64,000 nucleotides of DNA from Trichobilharzia regenti (Eukaryota; Platyhelminthes; Trematoda; Strigeidida; Schistosomatidae), in contig OX235267.1 in NCBI GenBank assembly GCA_944472135.2, forward strand, positions 41,695,312 to 41,759,311, read 5' to 3'. This document shows, piece by piece, positions 13,184 through 23,756 of the stretch (positions are counted from its first letter, which is position 1; each line of letters opens with the position of its first letter). A model generated the notes under the pieces. The model had not been told where the DNA came from. It saw nothing but the letters and a program-made list of their open reading frames with translations, and ran no database searches. The position numbers were made by a program, and so were the translations under genes.

Positions 13184-13330
13184 TTGAGTCTCGCTCTCAA
13201 TAACTAGTCTGACTTTATCTTCTGTCAGATTTTCAGATGATTTCTGTTGTTCTTCTTCCTCTCCTTCATCTTCATATACCTTGACTTCATCCGTACACGC
13301 CAAATTATCAGAAGCAGTGGAACTTAACAT
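13184..13330 (-). CDS. TCF/LEF (pangolin-type) transcription factor, first coding exon
   Basis: The minus strand reads from an ATG at 13330 for 49 codons to a consensus splice donor (CAA|GTAAGC) at 13184. The peptide carries YEDEGEEEEQQKSSEN followed by LTEDK and an acidic end. This is the conserved N-terminal beta-catenin-binding motif of TCF/LEF HMG-box factors, the nuclear effectors of Wnt signalling, with the usual DEGE-EE-SSEN spacing. The ORF is too short for a length-filtered list and stands out by motif and donor. The exon ends in phase 0. The HMG-box exons would lie further left on this strand and I did not find them. No clear trans-splice acceptor is visible upstream. The family assignment is strong; the start codon is inferred. 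Confidence 0.8.
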
Positions 13331-13699
13331 GATTAAAGTTTTAAATCATAGTATTTAACAAGACATAACTCCGATTAATTTATGAAAATATGAGGGATTT
13401 TTTCATATTGTTTATATGCTTTTTAATTAATGGGAAACATTCCAACACGAGTGAGTACTTTTAGCTTGCGAGTCGAGCGGAATCTGCATAACCTTTTTCT
13501 AGGTTAGCATTAACTTTAATCCGTTCATTGATTCAAACAAACAGGCAATGTATCTTACAAACTCAATGTCTTTAAAACACTTAAAAGCAAAATAAATCTA
13601 TAACGAATAAAAAATAACTTTTAGGATACAAATTTATTGTTTGAACTGTTGAAATTGCTAAAACTGCGATGAAACACAAATTTCAACCTATATGAAGTC
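13331..13699. other. upstream region of the TCF exon
   Basis: AT-rich and free of recognisable repeats. It presumably contains the 5' UTR and perhaps the promoter of the minus-strand TCF gene. I cannot point to a specific promoter motif. Confidence 0.35.
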
Positions 13700-14282
13700 T
13701 TCAATACACAATATCCAATGTCGTTTTAACGAACTAGTATAAACCAATTTGGTTCCATCGCTCTCGCCTCTTGATTGTGGGGTATAGGTTCCTGATCTTC
13801 GGCAAACTTCTGCAAGCTCGTCCAATCACTTGACTGCCGCAGCTTTGATTTACTCCAAAAGGAGTAGTTTCTTATCTTTGATTACAGCTTGATTCTACTC
13901 TGTATTTTTTGTACAAGTATGGAATTTTCGGCATGGATATCGGTAGCCCAAATTTTTCAGGCCGACCATAGATATGAGGTGTGTGTCGGCAGAGGATCGA
14001 ACTTCTGAGCATGTGGATGGTCGGCGAGAGCCCTAACAAATTTGCCACTGACGCTGGGGTTCATTATAGGTCGTTTGTAGTATGAGGTGTGTTAAGACTG
14101 TTAGTGCTGTGAATGGAGTGGGTCATTTCACCAGTTAGTCCTCCGGTATCGTCGTCAAAAGAAAAGACATAATAATAATGATTGATATGATTAGTGAAGT
14201 TATTCAGACTAACAGATAGAAAAAGAAATAAGAAAACGCAACAACAGTCGGTTGATTAAATTTGAAGAATAATATCAATAAT
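13700..14282 (-). repeat. unclassified interspersed repeat X, interrupted by a SINE
   Basis: The same sequence occurs at 20141-20535 and 41141-41330 on the plus strand. Shared anchors, read on the element strand, are CTGTTGTTGCGTTTTCTTAT, CTGTTAGTCTGAATAACTTC, GAACCTATACCCCACAATC and the end block ATTGGTTTATACTAG. It has no coding capacity that I can see. In all three places it lies directly downstream of a LINE 3' end (RTE or CR1). This copy is split by the SINE at 13868-14055. Confidence 0.6.
13868..14055 (-). mobile_element. second SINE family, tRNA-headed
   Basis: The minus-strand head resembles a tRNA (CAGTGGCAAATTTGTTAGGG, then AAGTTCGATCC) and is followed by a non-RTE body: ATGGTCGGCCTGAAAAATTT, GGGCTACCGATATC, AATTCCATACTTGTAC, ending GAATCAAGCTGTAATCAAA. 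The same body is at 60235-60416. Comparison with repeat X at 20141 shows uninterrupted sequence there, so this is an insertion. Confidence 0.65.
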
Positions 14283-14302
14283 ATATACATATATCGGTAA
14301 TT

Positions 14303-14982
14303 ATTATTTCCCTTAATTCCTAGAGGAACATAGGGCTTCAGCCGCGCGTCTCCATTGCTTTCGGTTCTCTGCCAACGTCTTCACCGCGCTCCAAGTCTGT
14401 CCGCATGCTTTCATCTCCTCTTCACGTTACCTCCTCCTTGTCACCCTCATACTGGCGACCAACCCGCCGCTTCCCTTTCGGGTTACACTCAAACGATGGC
14501 TTGTCTGGTGATGTCACTTGATGGCTTCCTCAGAGTATTGCCAATCCGTCTCCACCTTTTCCTGCCTATTTTCTGCACAATCGGTTCCTGGTTAGTTCTC
14601 TCCCTATTGCTGATCTTTTCTGGCCATTGAGGGAAGACAGTTGTTAATGAAGGTCTGAAGTTTGTTGGAAATCCTCTTAATGACGCGCTAGCCCAAGTCT
14701 CTGAACCGTATAGTAGCAATGACTGACTTCACATTGGGTTTAAAATTCCGGATCTTATTTTTGATGCTGAGTGCTGTTGACCTGCACACAGACTTAAGAG
14801 TAATGAAAGCATGTCTTGCCTTTTGGATTTTTGCTTTGATATCCACGTCACTTCCACCTGTAGTTGAAACGATGCCTCCCAGTTAGGGAAAGAAGGTTGT
14901 TTCTCTCAGGCTCCTCCAATTTAAGGTGATTGTTGTCTGTTGTTGCTGCTGCTGGTGTTAGCCAGGAATCTTCATTACTTCT
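14303..14982 (-). pseudogene. RTE LINE 3' fragment
   Basis: Minus-strand match to the last 600 bp of the RTE at 17135-20100, from the segment coding the YLGS region through the [17 protein letters not shown] block to the 3' end (GAAGCCCTATGTTCCTCTAG). Frameshifts interrupt it. It separates CR1 sequence (upstream on its strand) from repeat X (downstream). Confidence 0.75.
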
Positions 14983-15022
14983 TATATCAGTAATAGTGAA
15001 AACAACAATAAGTGTAGTTAAA

Positions 15023-16395
15023 GCTGTCGGGAGAGTAAGACGGGAGAGAGTGCTAAGAATTAAAACCACGAACTTAGCTGTCTACCCCTGAATGGTGTAT
15101 GAGATATAAGGGGATGGGCCATTTGGACGCAGTTCATGTGCCGCTGCATGATTGTCAAGCTTTTGCTTGAAGGTGTCCGCAGACGGTGCCATAGCTTTAT
15201 CTGCTGGCAAGGAGTCCGGGAACGGCACACCCTTAGTGAAAAGAAGTAGGAGAGCACTCGAGTCCTTGCCCTCTGATGAGCTATCCTTAAAAGATTTTCA
15301 CGAGGAAGCTCATACTTACTTAATGGCGGAGCACCGTTTTTGTGTGATGCTGATCATTCGTTATCTTGTAGGCAGTAATTAAATCCTCCCTAAGCCGATG
15401 GTATCTAAGTGCGAATAGGCTTAATTTCTTCAGCCTTTCATCATACAGTTTATTTCGGAGATTCACCGCTCCTTTTGTCTCCCGTCTCTGGACTCTTTAC
15501 ATAGGGTTTACGTCTCTTCTAAGCAGTAGGGATATTGTGATATTGTGCACTCCAAGGTGTGGTCTTACGTATGTTTTGTACAACCTTAGAAATAGCTAAG
15601 GAGTGGGTGCACCTAACTGTCTATGTGTAAAGTGTATGACCGCATACTCCCTCGCCACGTCCCCTGTGTAATTTGCGCCTGTGTCCATTTTCTCCGTTAG
15701 AACTAGACCTAAGTCTTCCTCCGACGTTGTGCAGGACAAGCTTTCATTGCATAGGATGTAACTTGCATTCTGCAGTCTACAGGTGCGTAGTTTCACCAAT
15801 TTGCACTTTCTCAGGTTGAAAGTCATGCCACTGGTCACCTCCCAGTCTTTCAGAAGGTTTAGATCTTCCTGCAGCCTATCTGAGTCCTCTGGACACTTCA
15901 TGGCCTTCCACATCCTTGCGTCGTCAGCGTGTAGAAGAGTCGGGCAGCTAAGGCGACATGGTAGATCATTGATAAAAATCAAAAACATCAGTGGTCTTAG
16001 GATAGAATCCCGCAACACTCCCGATGACGGGCCGTGCCAGCTACGTTGTCCTTCAGCCATGACAGAAGCGGCCTGACCTATTTTGTGCAGGAAAAGGTCA
16101 TGTTGAACGGTGTCAAAAGCCTTCTCAAAGTCTATGAAGACTACATAGACTGGAACATTCATATCCCAGTATGATGTCCGATCGTCCCAAGCTGATAGTA
16201 GGTTCGTTATACAGGATCTACTTTTCCTGAAACCATGTTTGGCATCATGGAGTCTATTAGTCCCATCGAGGTGCTCCCTGATTCGATCATCAATTATACT
16301 TTCCAATTCCTTTGATACCGCTGGGAGTAGAGCTACTGGCCTATAACTAGTGCCATTTCGCCTGTCCCCACCCTTGAAAACCGGAGAATGGACTA
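15023..16395 (-). pseudogene. CR1-like LINE, 5'-truncated, reverse transcriptase region
   Basis: The 810-bp open part (15596-16405) codes for a non-LTR reverse transcriptase. Motif A (VFIDFEKAFDTV) and the catalytic aspartates of motif C (LHADDARMW) are present, but motif B reads GVLRDSILRPLMFL where active elements have a QG pair, so it is probably dead. The rest, down to 15023, is the 3' part with the C-terminal region and the terminal block (CTCTCCCGTCTTACTCTCC on the element strand). The reading is essentially identical to 39780-40589 on the plus strand. The 5' truncation point is at 16395. Confidence 0.8.
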
Positions 16396-16536
16396 GGCTA
16401 GACAACCATGCAGCGATACAAGGACTGCATCCAAATGGCCTATCTCCTTAAAATCGCATTTACCAATCAGGGTAGATAATTAAACTCGTCATTTTACTTC
16501 TTTACATTCTCTCCCGTCTTACTCTCCTGACAACTT
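16396..16536 (+). pseudogene. CR1-like LINE 3' terminus in opposite orientation
   Basis: About 140 bp matching the extreme 3' end of the CR1-like element on the plus strand: GACAACCATGCAGCGATAC, ATCCAAATGGCCTAT and the terminal CCGTCTTACTCTCCTGACAA. It begins exactly where the minus-strand CR1 copy ends, so the composite has CR1 3' termini pointing outwards at both sides. Confidence 0.7.
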
Positions 16537-17034
16537 ATGAATATTATAATTACTATTATTATTATTATTACTATTACCGATATATATATTATTCTTCTTT
16601 GACCTTGAGCGCGCTTTTAGACTATTACGCTACATTTTGGTCATAAATAAAATCTCTTATTACTCTAAAATTTTATGCAAAGTGTTTGCGGAAATTATCA
16701 CAATTATTAACCTTTCGAACACTGAATCCAAAAAATACAATCTTATTGACAGATAATACACATAACTCACTGTTTGGATTTGTGGAATTTTTAAACATAA
16801 ACACATCTATAATTGTATATATTGTTGGATTTATATGTTCAAGTTGCTCCAAGTCAGTGAGTTTATGGTTAAGATATCATTTTAGTTAACTGTACTGAAC
16901 TATATTGCATGTTGTCTTATTTTATAGTTGTCGTCGCTTTTTGCCCTTTTTTCTGTGAACTGTTTCCTTTGTTGATGTTGTTCTCATTGTTTGTCCGTTA
17001 TTTTCTGATTTTGAGGGGAGCAACCCAAAAAGTT
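16537..17034. other. spacer upstream of the RTE element
   Basis: AT-rich with an (ATT)n tract at about 16553-16575. The 5' boundary of the RTE lies somewhere near 17000-17090. No other feature seen. Confidence 0.5.
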
Positions 17035-17134
17035 GCTTCTCTCTAAACTTTTACTTAATGTAATCATTCTTTTCTCAGGCGTGAGGCTAGCAACCACACC
17101 CTGTAAACAAAGTTGCTACAGAACCTTCAGCAAA

Positions 17135-18247
17135 ATGAACCTCTTTGCACCAAAAGAAAAAGTCTGTGTAGGAACATGGAACGTCCGAACTATGTACGAG
17201 ACTGGAAAAGCTGCCCAGATCGCCAACGAGATGAAAAGATACGGAATACAAGTGCTGGGAATATGTGAGAGCAGATGGAATGGGAGTGGACTCACCAAAT
17301 TGTCAACAGGTGAGTCAGTGATCTACTCCGGTCACCCAGAAGATAACCACACGCACACCGAGGGCGTGGCTATCATGATGTCACCAACGGCAACGAAAGC
17401 CCTGATACAATGGGAGGCGATTTCGTCCAGGATAATGACCGCCAGGTTCAACTCCAAAGGAAGGAAAGTGTCAATCATACAATGTTATGCACCCACAAAC
17501 AACGCAGACCTCGAGAAGAAAGAAGAATTCTACAGGCAACTACAGGCAACAATGGACAATACTCCAGCTGGCGACATGAAAATACTAATGGGAGACATGA
17601 ACGCCAAACTGGGACCAGACAATACGGGAAGGGAACTCATCATGGGTAGAGAAGCTCTAGGAGAAATGAATGAAAACGGAGAACTCTTCGCCGACTTCTG
17701 CGCCTTCAACGAACTGGTGATTGGTGGCAGTGTATACAAGCACAAAGATATCCACAAGGCTACATGGGTGTCACCAGACGGGCAAACCAAAAACCAAATC
17801 GACTTCATCTCAATCTCAAGGAAGTGGAGGCGCAGCCTACTGGACACAAAAGCAAGAAGAGGAGCAGACGTTGGCTCAGACCACTATCTCGTACAAGGGA
17901 CAATCCAAATCAAATTAAAAGCTTTCAAAGAAGGAGGAGCTGCAGATAGACCACAAGCCAAGTTCAACACTCAAAAGCTGAAGGACCAGGCTACAAAGGA
18001 CATCTTCATTGCAAGCATAAAGGACAAAGCCGAGACACAAATCAACACTAGCGAAGAGGTCGGCGTTGAAAAGCACTGGAACAACTTGAAAACGGTGTGG
18101 AGCCAAACCTGCATAGAAATTCTAGGCAGAAAAAAGAGACAGGACAAACAGTGGCTCACTACGGACACTTGGAAACTAATAGAAGAGAGAAGGACAGTGA
18201 AGCAAAAGATTATCCAGTGCACGACGAGCAACAAAAACAGGAGCTGA
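17135..18247 (+). pseudogene. RTE polyprotein, endonuclease half
   Basis: Starts at the ATG at 17135; the open frame extends 34 codons upstream into the leader but has no better start. The exonuclease-endonuclease-phosphatase fold motifs are all there: GTWNVRTM, ICESRW (catalytic Glu), QCYAPTN (Tyr), MGDMNAKLG (Asp/Asn) and GSDHYLVQG (terminal His), plus DFISISRKW. The enzyme nicks target DNA to prime reverse transcription. After WLTTDTWKLIEERR the frame goes off into a short false tail, whereas the minus-strand copy at 37250-37390 keeps frame here. It is therefore broken by an indel from its RT half, although both halves are otherwise well preserved. Confidence 0.85.
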
Positions 18248-20100
18248 ATGCAAGCTACAATACACTGAACAAAAGAGTGAAGAAAAGTGCCAGGGAAGAC
18301 AAAAGAAAATATTATGAAACCATGGCAAACGAAGCAGAACAAGCTGCAGGCAAAGGAGACCTCGCCACACTCTACCAAACAACTAGGAACCTTTCGGGCA
18401 AACGTTCGACACAGATTAAGCCAATAAAGGACGACAATGGAAAGTCAATCACCAAAGAGGTGGAACAGAGAAAGCACTGGGTTGAACACTTCAAAAGACT
18501 TCTAAATCGTCCGCCACCTACAACACGTCCAGCAATACCAACAACGGAAGCAGAACTACCAGTGAACACTGACCCCCCGACGAAATCAGAAGTCCTGAAT
18601 GCAATCAAGATGCTTAAAACTGGGAAAACACCGGGACCAGATGGAATCCCAGCAGAGGCTTTGAAAATAGACCCAGAGACAACAGCGGACTTGATGACAC
18701 CACTACTGGAGAAGGTGTGGAAAGAGGGCAAAGTACCCGAGGATTGGAAGAACAGTTACTTATTCAAACTTCCAAAGAAAGGAGACTTAAGTCAATGTAA
18801 AAACTGGCGGGGAATTATGCTTCTGTCCATTCCAAGCAAGATACTAAGTCGCATCATCCTGGAGAGAATCAAACAAGCCCTAGATGAAAAACTTCGTCCG
18901 GAACAGGCTGGATTCAGGAGAAACAAATCATGTATTGATCAAATCGCCACTCTACGGATCATCATTGAACAAAGCTTGGAATGGCAGTCACCTCTCTATC
19001 TCAACTTCATCGACTTTGAAAAGGCCTTCGACAGCGTCGATCGAGAGGTCATTTGGAAACTACTTCGCTACTACGGGGTCCCATCGACAATTATACACCT
19101 CATCCAACAGTTATACGACAATGCTGCATGCCAAGTAATCCACAACGGGAAACTTACGGAAGCCTTCGAAGTGAGGACGGGAGTGAGGCAAGGCTGTCTA
19201 CTATCACCAATGATCTTCCTGATTGCAATTGATTGGATAATGCGACAGACAACGGCAACCAACGAGGGAACAGGCATAAAATGGACTGACACAAAAGACT
19301 TGGAGGATCTGGATTTCGCCGATGATATATGTCTGATTTCCCATAAACTGGAAGATATGCAAATGAAAAGTAACAAGTTGGCAGAAGAAGCATCAAAGAT
19401 AGGACTTCACGTGAACATAGATAAAACAGAGATGATGAAGATTCCTTGCCAACATCAACAGCAACAACAGACCACAATAAGCATAAATGGGAAGAACCTG
19501 AAAGAAACAACCTCCTTCACCTACCTGGGAAGCATCGTCTCAACTACAGGCGGAACTGACGAGGACATCAAAGCCAGAATCGGAAAAGCAAGACAAGCTT
19601 TCATTACTCTCAAATCTGTGTGGAGGTCAACAGCATTCAGCATCAAAAATAAGATCCGGATTTTCAACTCCAATGTGAAGTCAGTGCTACTATACGGATC
19701 AGAGACTTGGCGAGTCATAAAGAGCATCTCAAACAAACTTCAAACCTTCATTAACAACTGTCTCCGCTCAATACTCAAGATCAGATGGCCAGAAAAGATC
19801 AGCAACAGGGATCTCTGGGAGCGAACCAATCAGGAACCGATTGTGAAACAAATAGGCAGAAAGAAATGGAGATGGATTGGCCATACGCTGAGGAAACCAT
19901 CAAGTGACATCACTAGACAAGCCCTCGAGTGGAACCCGAAAGGGAGGCGGCGAGTTGGTCGTCCAAGGGTGACTTGGAGGAGGTCATGTGAAGAGGAGAT
20001 GAAAGCATGTGGGCAGACCTGGAGCAGGGTGAAAAAGTTGTCAAAAAACCGAAGTCAATGGAGGTGCGCAGCTGAAGCCCTATGTTCCTCTAGGAACTAA
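18097..20100 (+). pseudogene. RTE polyprotein, reverse transcriptase half
   Basis: Real coding begins near 18220, after the frameshift; the first 40 residues from the formal ATG are a wrong-frame translation. RT motifs in order: TPGPDGIPAEALK, KNWRGIMLLSIPSKI, motif A FIDFEKAFDSV, motif B GVRQGCLLSPMIFLIAID, motif C LDFADDICLI and the thumb-side TSFTYLGSIVS. The C-terminal RTE block (WIGHTLRKP, GRPRVTWRRS, NRSQWRCAAEAL) runs to a stop at 20100. All catalytic aspartates are intact. Four other RTE pieces (14303, 27507, 35551, 58655) can be placed against this copy. Confidence 0.85.
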
Positions 20101-20140
20101 AGGATACAATAATAATATAACAATAATAATAATATTATTC

Positions 20141-20535
20141 TTCTAACTTAATGAGCTGACTGTTGTTACGTTCCCTATTTTCGTTTCTGTCTCTTAGTCT
20201 GAATAGCTTCACTAATTATATCTATTATTATTACTAGTATTATTATTATTACTATCTCTTTTCTCTTGTCGACAATACCGAAGGACTAACTGGCAAAAGG
20301 ATCAACTCCAGTCACAGTAGTAACAGTCTTAACATACCTCATACTACATACCACATATAATTAATCCCAGCACTACTCCCTTTGGAGTCAACCAAAGCTA
20401 CGACAGTCGAGTGGCGGGACAAGCTACGCAGAAGTTTGCCGAAGATCAAGAACCTATACCTCACAATCAAGAAGCGAGCACAAAGAAATCAAATTGGTTT
20501 ATACTAGCTCGTAAAAACGATATTGGATATTGGAT
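20141..20535 (+). repeat. unclassified interspersed repeat X
   Basis: Starts right after the RTE tail with GAGCTGACTGTTGTTACGTT, is interrupted by an (ATT)n tract at about 20222-20262, and ends with GATATTGGATATTGG. It is the uninterrupted version of the copy at 13700-14282. The ORF across it is not protein-like. Confidence 0.6.
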
Positions 20536-20751
20536 ATTTAATTACATATTTTGGATTTCAAAGCTTTGGAAAAATGTCAGAAACATTATGCGTCGTTGGC
20601 GAGGAAATCTGAATGGTGGAAAACTAGAACTGTTTGAAAATGACCTTGAAGGAAGTTTATATATCAATCTTAGTGAATATGAAGCTACGAAGCAAAGAAT
20701 GACTCTCTATGGACATGTGGGACCTGGAAGAGGAGAGAGCACTGGTGAAAA

Positions 20752-21115
20752 ATAAGTCGAACCAGTGCAAACATGAAAAAAGGAACGGTAAGCTGCGGTC
20801 AGTCTACAGCGAACGGAAGAAAAGAGTGAAGGAAAATGGAGGGAAAGACAAAAGGAAAAATTACGAAACAATGGCAACTAAAACAGAATAGGCTGCAGGT
20901 AAAGAAGACCCTGGGACAACATGTCACAGAGCCATGTGTCTATCCGTAAGAAGTTCAGCGTAGATGAAACTGATGAAAGGCAGTGCAGGAAACCTGATCA
21001 TCAAGAAGTAAAGACAGAAGAAGTAATTAGCAAATTGCTGCAAAAGGCTCTGAAGCAACCGCAACTCACCTGGAAATACTATCTGCAGCCAGCGAACTGC
21101 CACTGGAAAAAGTAT
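20752..21115 (+). pseudogene. strongly decayed RTE fragment
   Basis: Matches the RTE stretch around 18250-18560: AAAAGAGTGAAGGAAAATGG, ACAAAAGGAAAAATTACG, AACAATGGCAACTAAAAC and GCTGCAGGTAAAG follow the same order, with stops and deletions. It lies just left of the BEL/Pao 5' LTR. Confidence 0.55.
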
Positions 21116-21294
21116 TCCGTCAAAAACAGGGGCCTTAAAAAGCATACGGTTACTAGAAGCTACGTAGGTAGCCGAATCATTCACTGAAACAGTGAAAATA
21201 AATCAAGACACCCCAATCCTAATTAGCTGCGAAAGAACTAAAAGACTGCGTTGTCTCATACCAGGCACAACATGAGCGAGGCTATGAAGGGTGG

Positions 21295-21652
21295 TGTCAA
21301 TGGAGTTGAAGATTGAACGATCAATTCTTGGTTGTTTGCTTAAAATCAACTTCCCCAATTTTCGCGGAGGCATCAATACGACAGTCATCGTCTCATCGGT
21401 CGCTGTTCAGAAAGAAGAGTGAAACATCGTCAGAAGTAATACAATGATTTATTATTGTAATATTTGTTTTCAGACCTTAGTTCACTTATTCTTTTTATAT
21501 GTTGGTGTAACAATAAAGAAATATCAAGCGGCAGATCGGTGTTTTGGTTTTTTCGTCCGTTATAACTAAGCGTTTCTGAAATCTTCAAGGAACAGCGTGG
21601 GCCTGAGCGTAGCGAGAGCTGGGCATTAACGGTTTATGAGACGTGATTGACA
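21295..21652 (+). repeat. BEL/Pao 5' LTR, copy 1
   Basis: 358 bp, bounded by the inverted termini TGTCAAT and ATTGACA. Contains TTTTTATATG (TATA-like, about 21491) and a polyadenylation signal AATAAA at 21512. It differs from the copy 2 LTRs by at most a base or two. Confidence 0.9.
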
Positions 21653-21796
21653 GTTTCTGACGATAGAGACAGATCTGGCGGATTCAAACAGTTGGTGAAA
21701 GTTTGGATAGTCGCCGTTCATTTTTCCTGGTGCCGGTCAAGTCCTCTTTGAACAAGCGATATCTGGAACTTTTTTGGAATTGGGTCAAGTTCAACA

Positions 21797-23752
21797 ATGC
21801 CTGGGCCAAAGAAGGGACAGAGTGTCTTGGATGCAAACAGGAAAGTAAGTCATGGTGACTTGTCTGTTAATTGTAGCGATGTGTCTGATGTTAAGCATGA
21901 CATGGTTGATGTTACTGTTTCGCCGTTCAGGGATAATAGGAACATCAAACTCCCTAAATTTGAACCACGGTGTTTTGATGGAAACCCTGTCGATTATTTA
22001 CAATTTGTAAAGGAGTTTGAGATCATGTTGAGTGGTTTTTTATTAAATGATGAATCGAAGTTAATGTATTTGATGAGATATTGCACTGGAGATGCTGCAA
22101 GAGCTATACAGTGCTGTACGTTTATGAAGCCAAAAGAGGGCTACTACGAGGCTATGAGCATATTACGTCAAAGGTTTGGAAGACCTTCGATGATTGCAGG
22201 GAAATTATTCGAGGCGGTTAAGGGTAATGGTGGTCAATTACAGGATGACTCCCAGGCACTCACTGAGTTTTTAGATAATTTGCTAATTTACAAGAATGCA
22301 ATGATTTCGATGAATCGCATGAGTGACCTCAACTCGAGTTTTATACTAGAAGTAATAGCAAGACGTCTACCTACTCGACTGCAAAGGAAGTGGGTGAAGA
22401 TGAGCTCCCGTATGGAGGATGAGGGTATCGAGCCAAAGTTTGATGATATCCTGAAACTGGTAAATACTAGTGTCAATCAATCTACGAGCAAGTTTTCCAG
22501 TATATTGAATCTCACCCCTAGAATAGAGCAGTCTGAGGGTAAAACGCACTCATTGATGACGAATAGGCCTCAGAGAGGTGGATATCGAGAAGGATCCATG
22601 ATGTATAGTAATGCATATAGACCTAGTGAGTGTAACAGGTTTCGTAGTACATGCTCAACAGATAAGTTACAAGATGCAAGACAAACAGGGTTGTGTTTCA
22701 CACGTTTGCAAGAAGTGCATACAGAAGTGAACTGTGAACCGGTGAGCAAGTTCAGTGATAAGCTAAATGTAAACTCCAGGTCTGACTCCGAATTGTGTGA
22801 CGATAACTGTGCGGTCAGGAAGTCTGTAGTTGCAACTGGTAAGCCATTGTTGAATAGAGTGTCACAGAATAGAGTTGCTGCTTCAGAGTCCAGTTCTGAC
22901 CCTACAAGTTTACAAGGTATTACTAGTCAGAGTGAAGTTATAAGACCTTTTAGGATTTGCGAGGAGGAACCAAAATTGTCTACTTCTGTTATTAAAGAGT
23001 TTGAAAATGATGAACTTGACGGTAAATTGAATATTTGTGGTAATGATCATGATAGTGCAGATTTCTCTTTGGTTGATCATGATGAAATGGAGGGAATGCC
23101 TACTACCGCTAAGTTAAATAAAGGTTCTGTACAACTTGAACGTGAAGTAGAAATAAGTGCAGATGCAGTTGCAGAAGGCATGCGTACTTGTCAAACCGTC
23201 AGTGTAATTGATCAGAGTGAAGCCCACCTATTATCAGATGCTAGTCCTAAAGCGGAGCTGATAGTAAAAGAGAGCAGTGGTGGTGGTCTTGCAGGTAGAC
23301 AAATTTCTGAAAACCGAGCAACAACAGCTTTTGATCCACCGCTAACTTCATCAACTGATATCAATCAGTCGTCGTTGGTGCTGTCATCCACAATGAAACA
23401 GACACCCATGAACTCAAGTATCTTGTGCAATGACTATGCTAGTATCAGTTCGTTTGAAAGGACGAATATCAATGGTCAGTTTAGTGAGGATAAGCCAAGT
23501 GTAAACGAGAGAGTAATTGTTAAATCGACTTGCATGAATAAAGGCATTTCTAGTTTCAGGTTACTACTTGAATGTTATTATCTTTGGTGTAAATTACTCT
23601 GTTTCTACACTTGGTTGATGAGATATGTCGTGTGTTTTTTCGTCATCTATATTCTACGATACAATGACATGGGCGTGTTGCCGTTCAGATTTGAGGATTT
23701 AGCTCATAGAAGGAAGTCAGCAAATGAACTCTGCGACGATTTTCTAACCTAG
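21797..23752 (+). CDS. BEL/Pao-type Gag-like protein with C-terminal hydrophobic segment
   Basis: 651 residues. Residues about 50-230 resemble the Pao/BEL Gag core (KLPKFEPRCFDGNPVDYLQF, then GDAARAI, RQRFGRP and PTRLQRKWV), the capsid-like part that would package element RNA. The middle 230-580 is polar and low in structure. I find no CCHC zinc knuckle and no protease or RT. Residues about 589-621 form a strongly hydrophobic, aromatic-rich stretch (WCKLLCFYTWLMRYVV, then FVIYILR), followed by a charged 30-residue tail. A membrane segment is unusual for this Gag family and could be a remnant of an env-like 3' region or an acquisition. The start ATG follows the leader by 144 bases. The twin copy is at 29137. 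Confidence 0.8.
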   Translation: MPGPKKGQSVLDANRKVSHGDLSVNCSDVSDVKHDMVDVTVSPFRDNRNIKLPKFEPRCFDGNPVDYLQFVKEFEIMLSGFLLNDESKLMYLMRYCTGDAARAIQCCTFMKPKEGYYEAMSILRQRFGRPSMIAGKLFEAVKGNGGQLQDDSQALTEFLDNLLIYKNAMISMNRMSDLNSSFILEVIARRLPTRLQRKWVKMSSRMEDEGIEPKFDDILKLVNTSVNQSTSKFSSILNLTPRIEQSEGKTHSLMTNRPQRGGYREGSMMYSNAYRPSECNRFRSTCSTDKLQDARQTGLCFTRLQEVHTEVNCEPVSKFSDKLNVNSRSDSELCDDNCAVRKSVVATGKPLLNRVSQNRVAASESSSDPTSLQGITSQSEVIRPFRICEEEPKLSTSVIKEFENDELDGKLNICGNDHDSADFSLVDHDEMEGMPTTAKLNKGSVQLEREVEISADAVAEGMRTCQTVSVIDQSEAHLLSDASPKAELIVKESSGGGLAGRQISENRATTAFDPPLTSSTDINQSSLVLSSTMKQTPMNSSILCNDYASISSFERTNINGQFSEDKPSVNERVIVKSTCMNKGISSFRLLLECYYLWCKLLCFYTWLMRYVVCFFVIYILRYNDMGVLPFRFEDLAHRRKSANELCDDFLT

Positions 23753-23756
23753 GGCG

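Larger units (their letters stand above)
17033..20135 (+). mobile_element. near full-length RTE-clade LINE (SR2-like)
   Basis: Contains a 5' leader (GGCTAGCAACCACACCCTG, then CTACAGAACCTTCAG) shared with the local SINEs, an apurinic-type endonuclease, a reverse transcriptase, a short 3' end (AGCCCTATGTTCCTCTAGGA) and a tail of ACAATAATA repeats. Short tandem 3' tails are typical of RTE. The only evident lesion is a one-base deletion near 18218 that splits the polyprotein between 17135-18247 and 18097-20100. The exact 5' end and target-site duplication are not visible. Confidence 0.85.

Noticed and set aside
15783..16076. 97-codon ORF antisense to the CR1 RT, conserved in both CR1 copies
   Set aside because: Conservation only reflects that the two CR1 copies are nearly identical; no independent motif.
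18097..18220. N-terminal 40 residues of the RT-half ORF as real protein
   Set aside because: Out of frame with the endonuclease; a one-base deletion near 18218 explains the overlap.
20411..20755. 114-codon plus-strand ORF
   Set aside because: Runs through non-coding repeat X into decayed RTE; composition is not protein-like.
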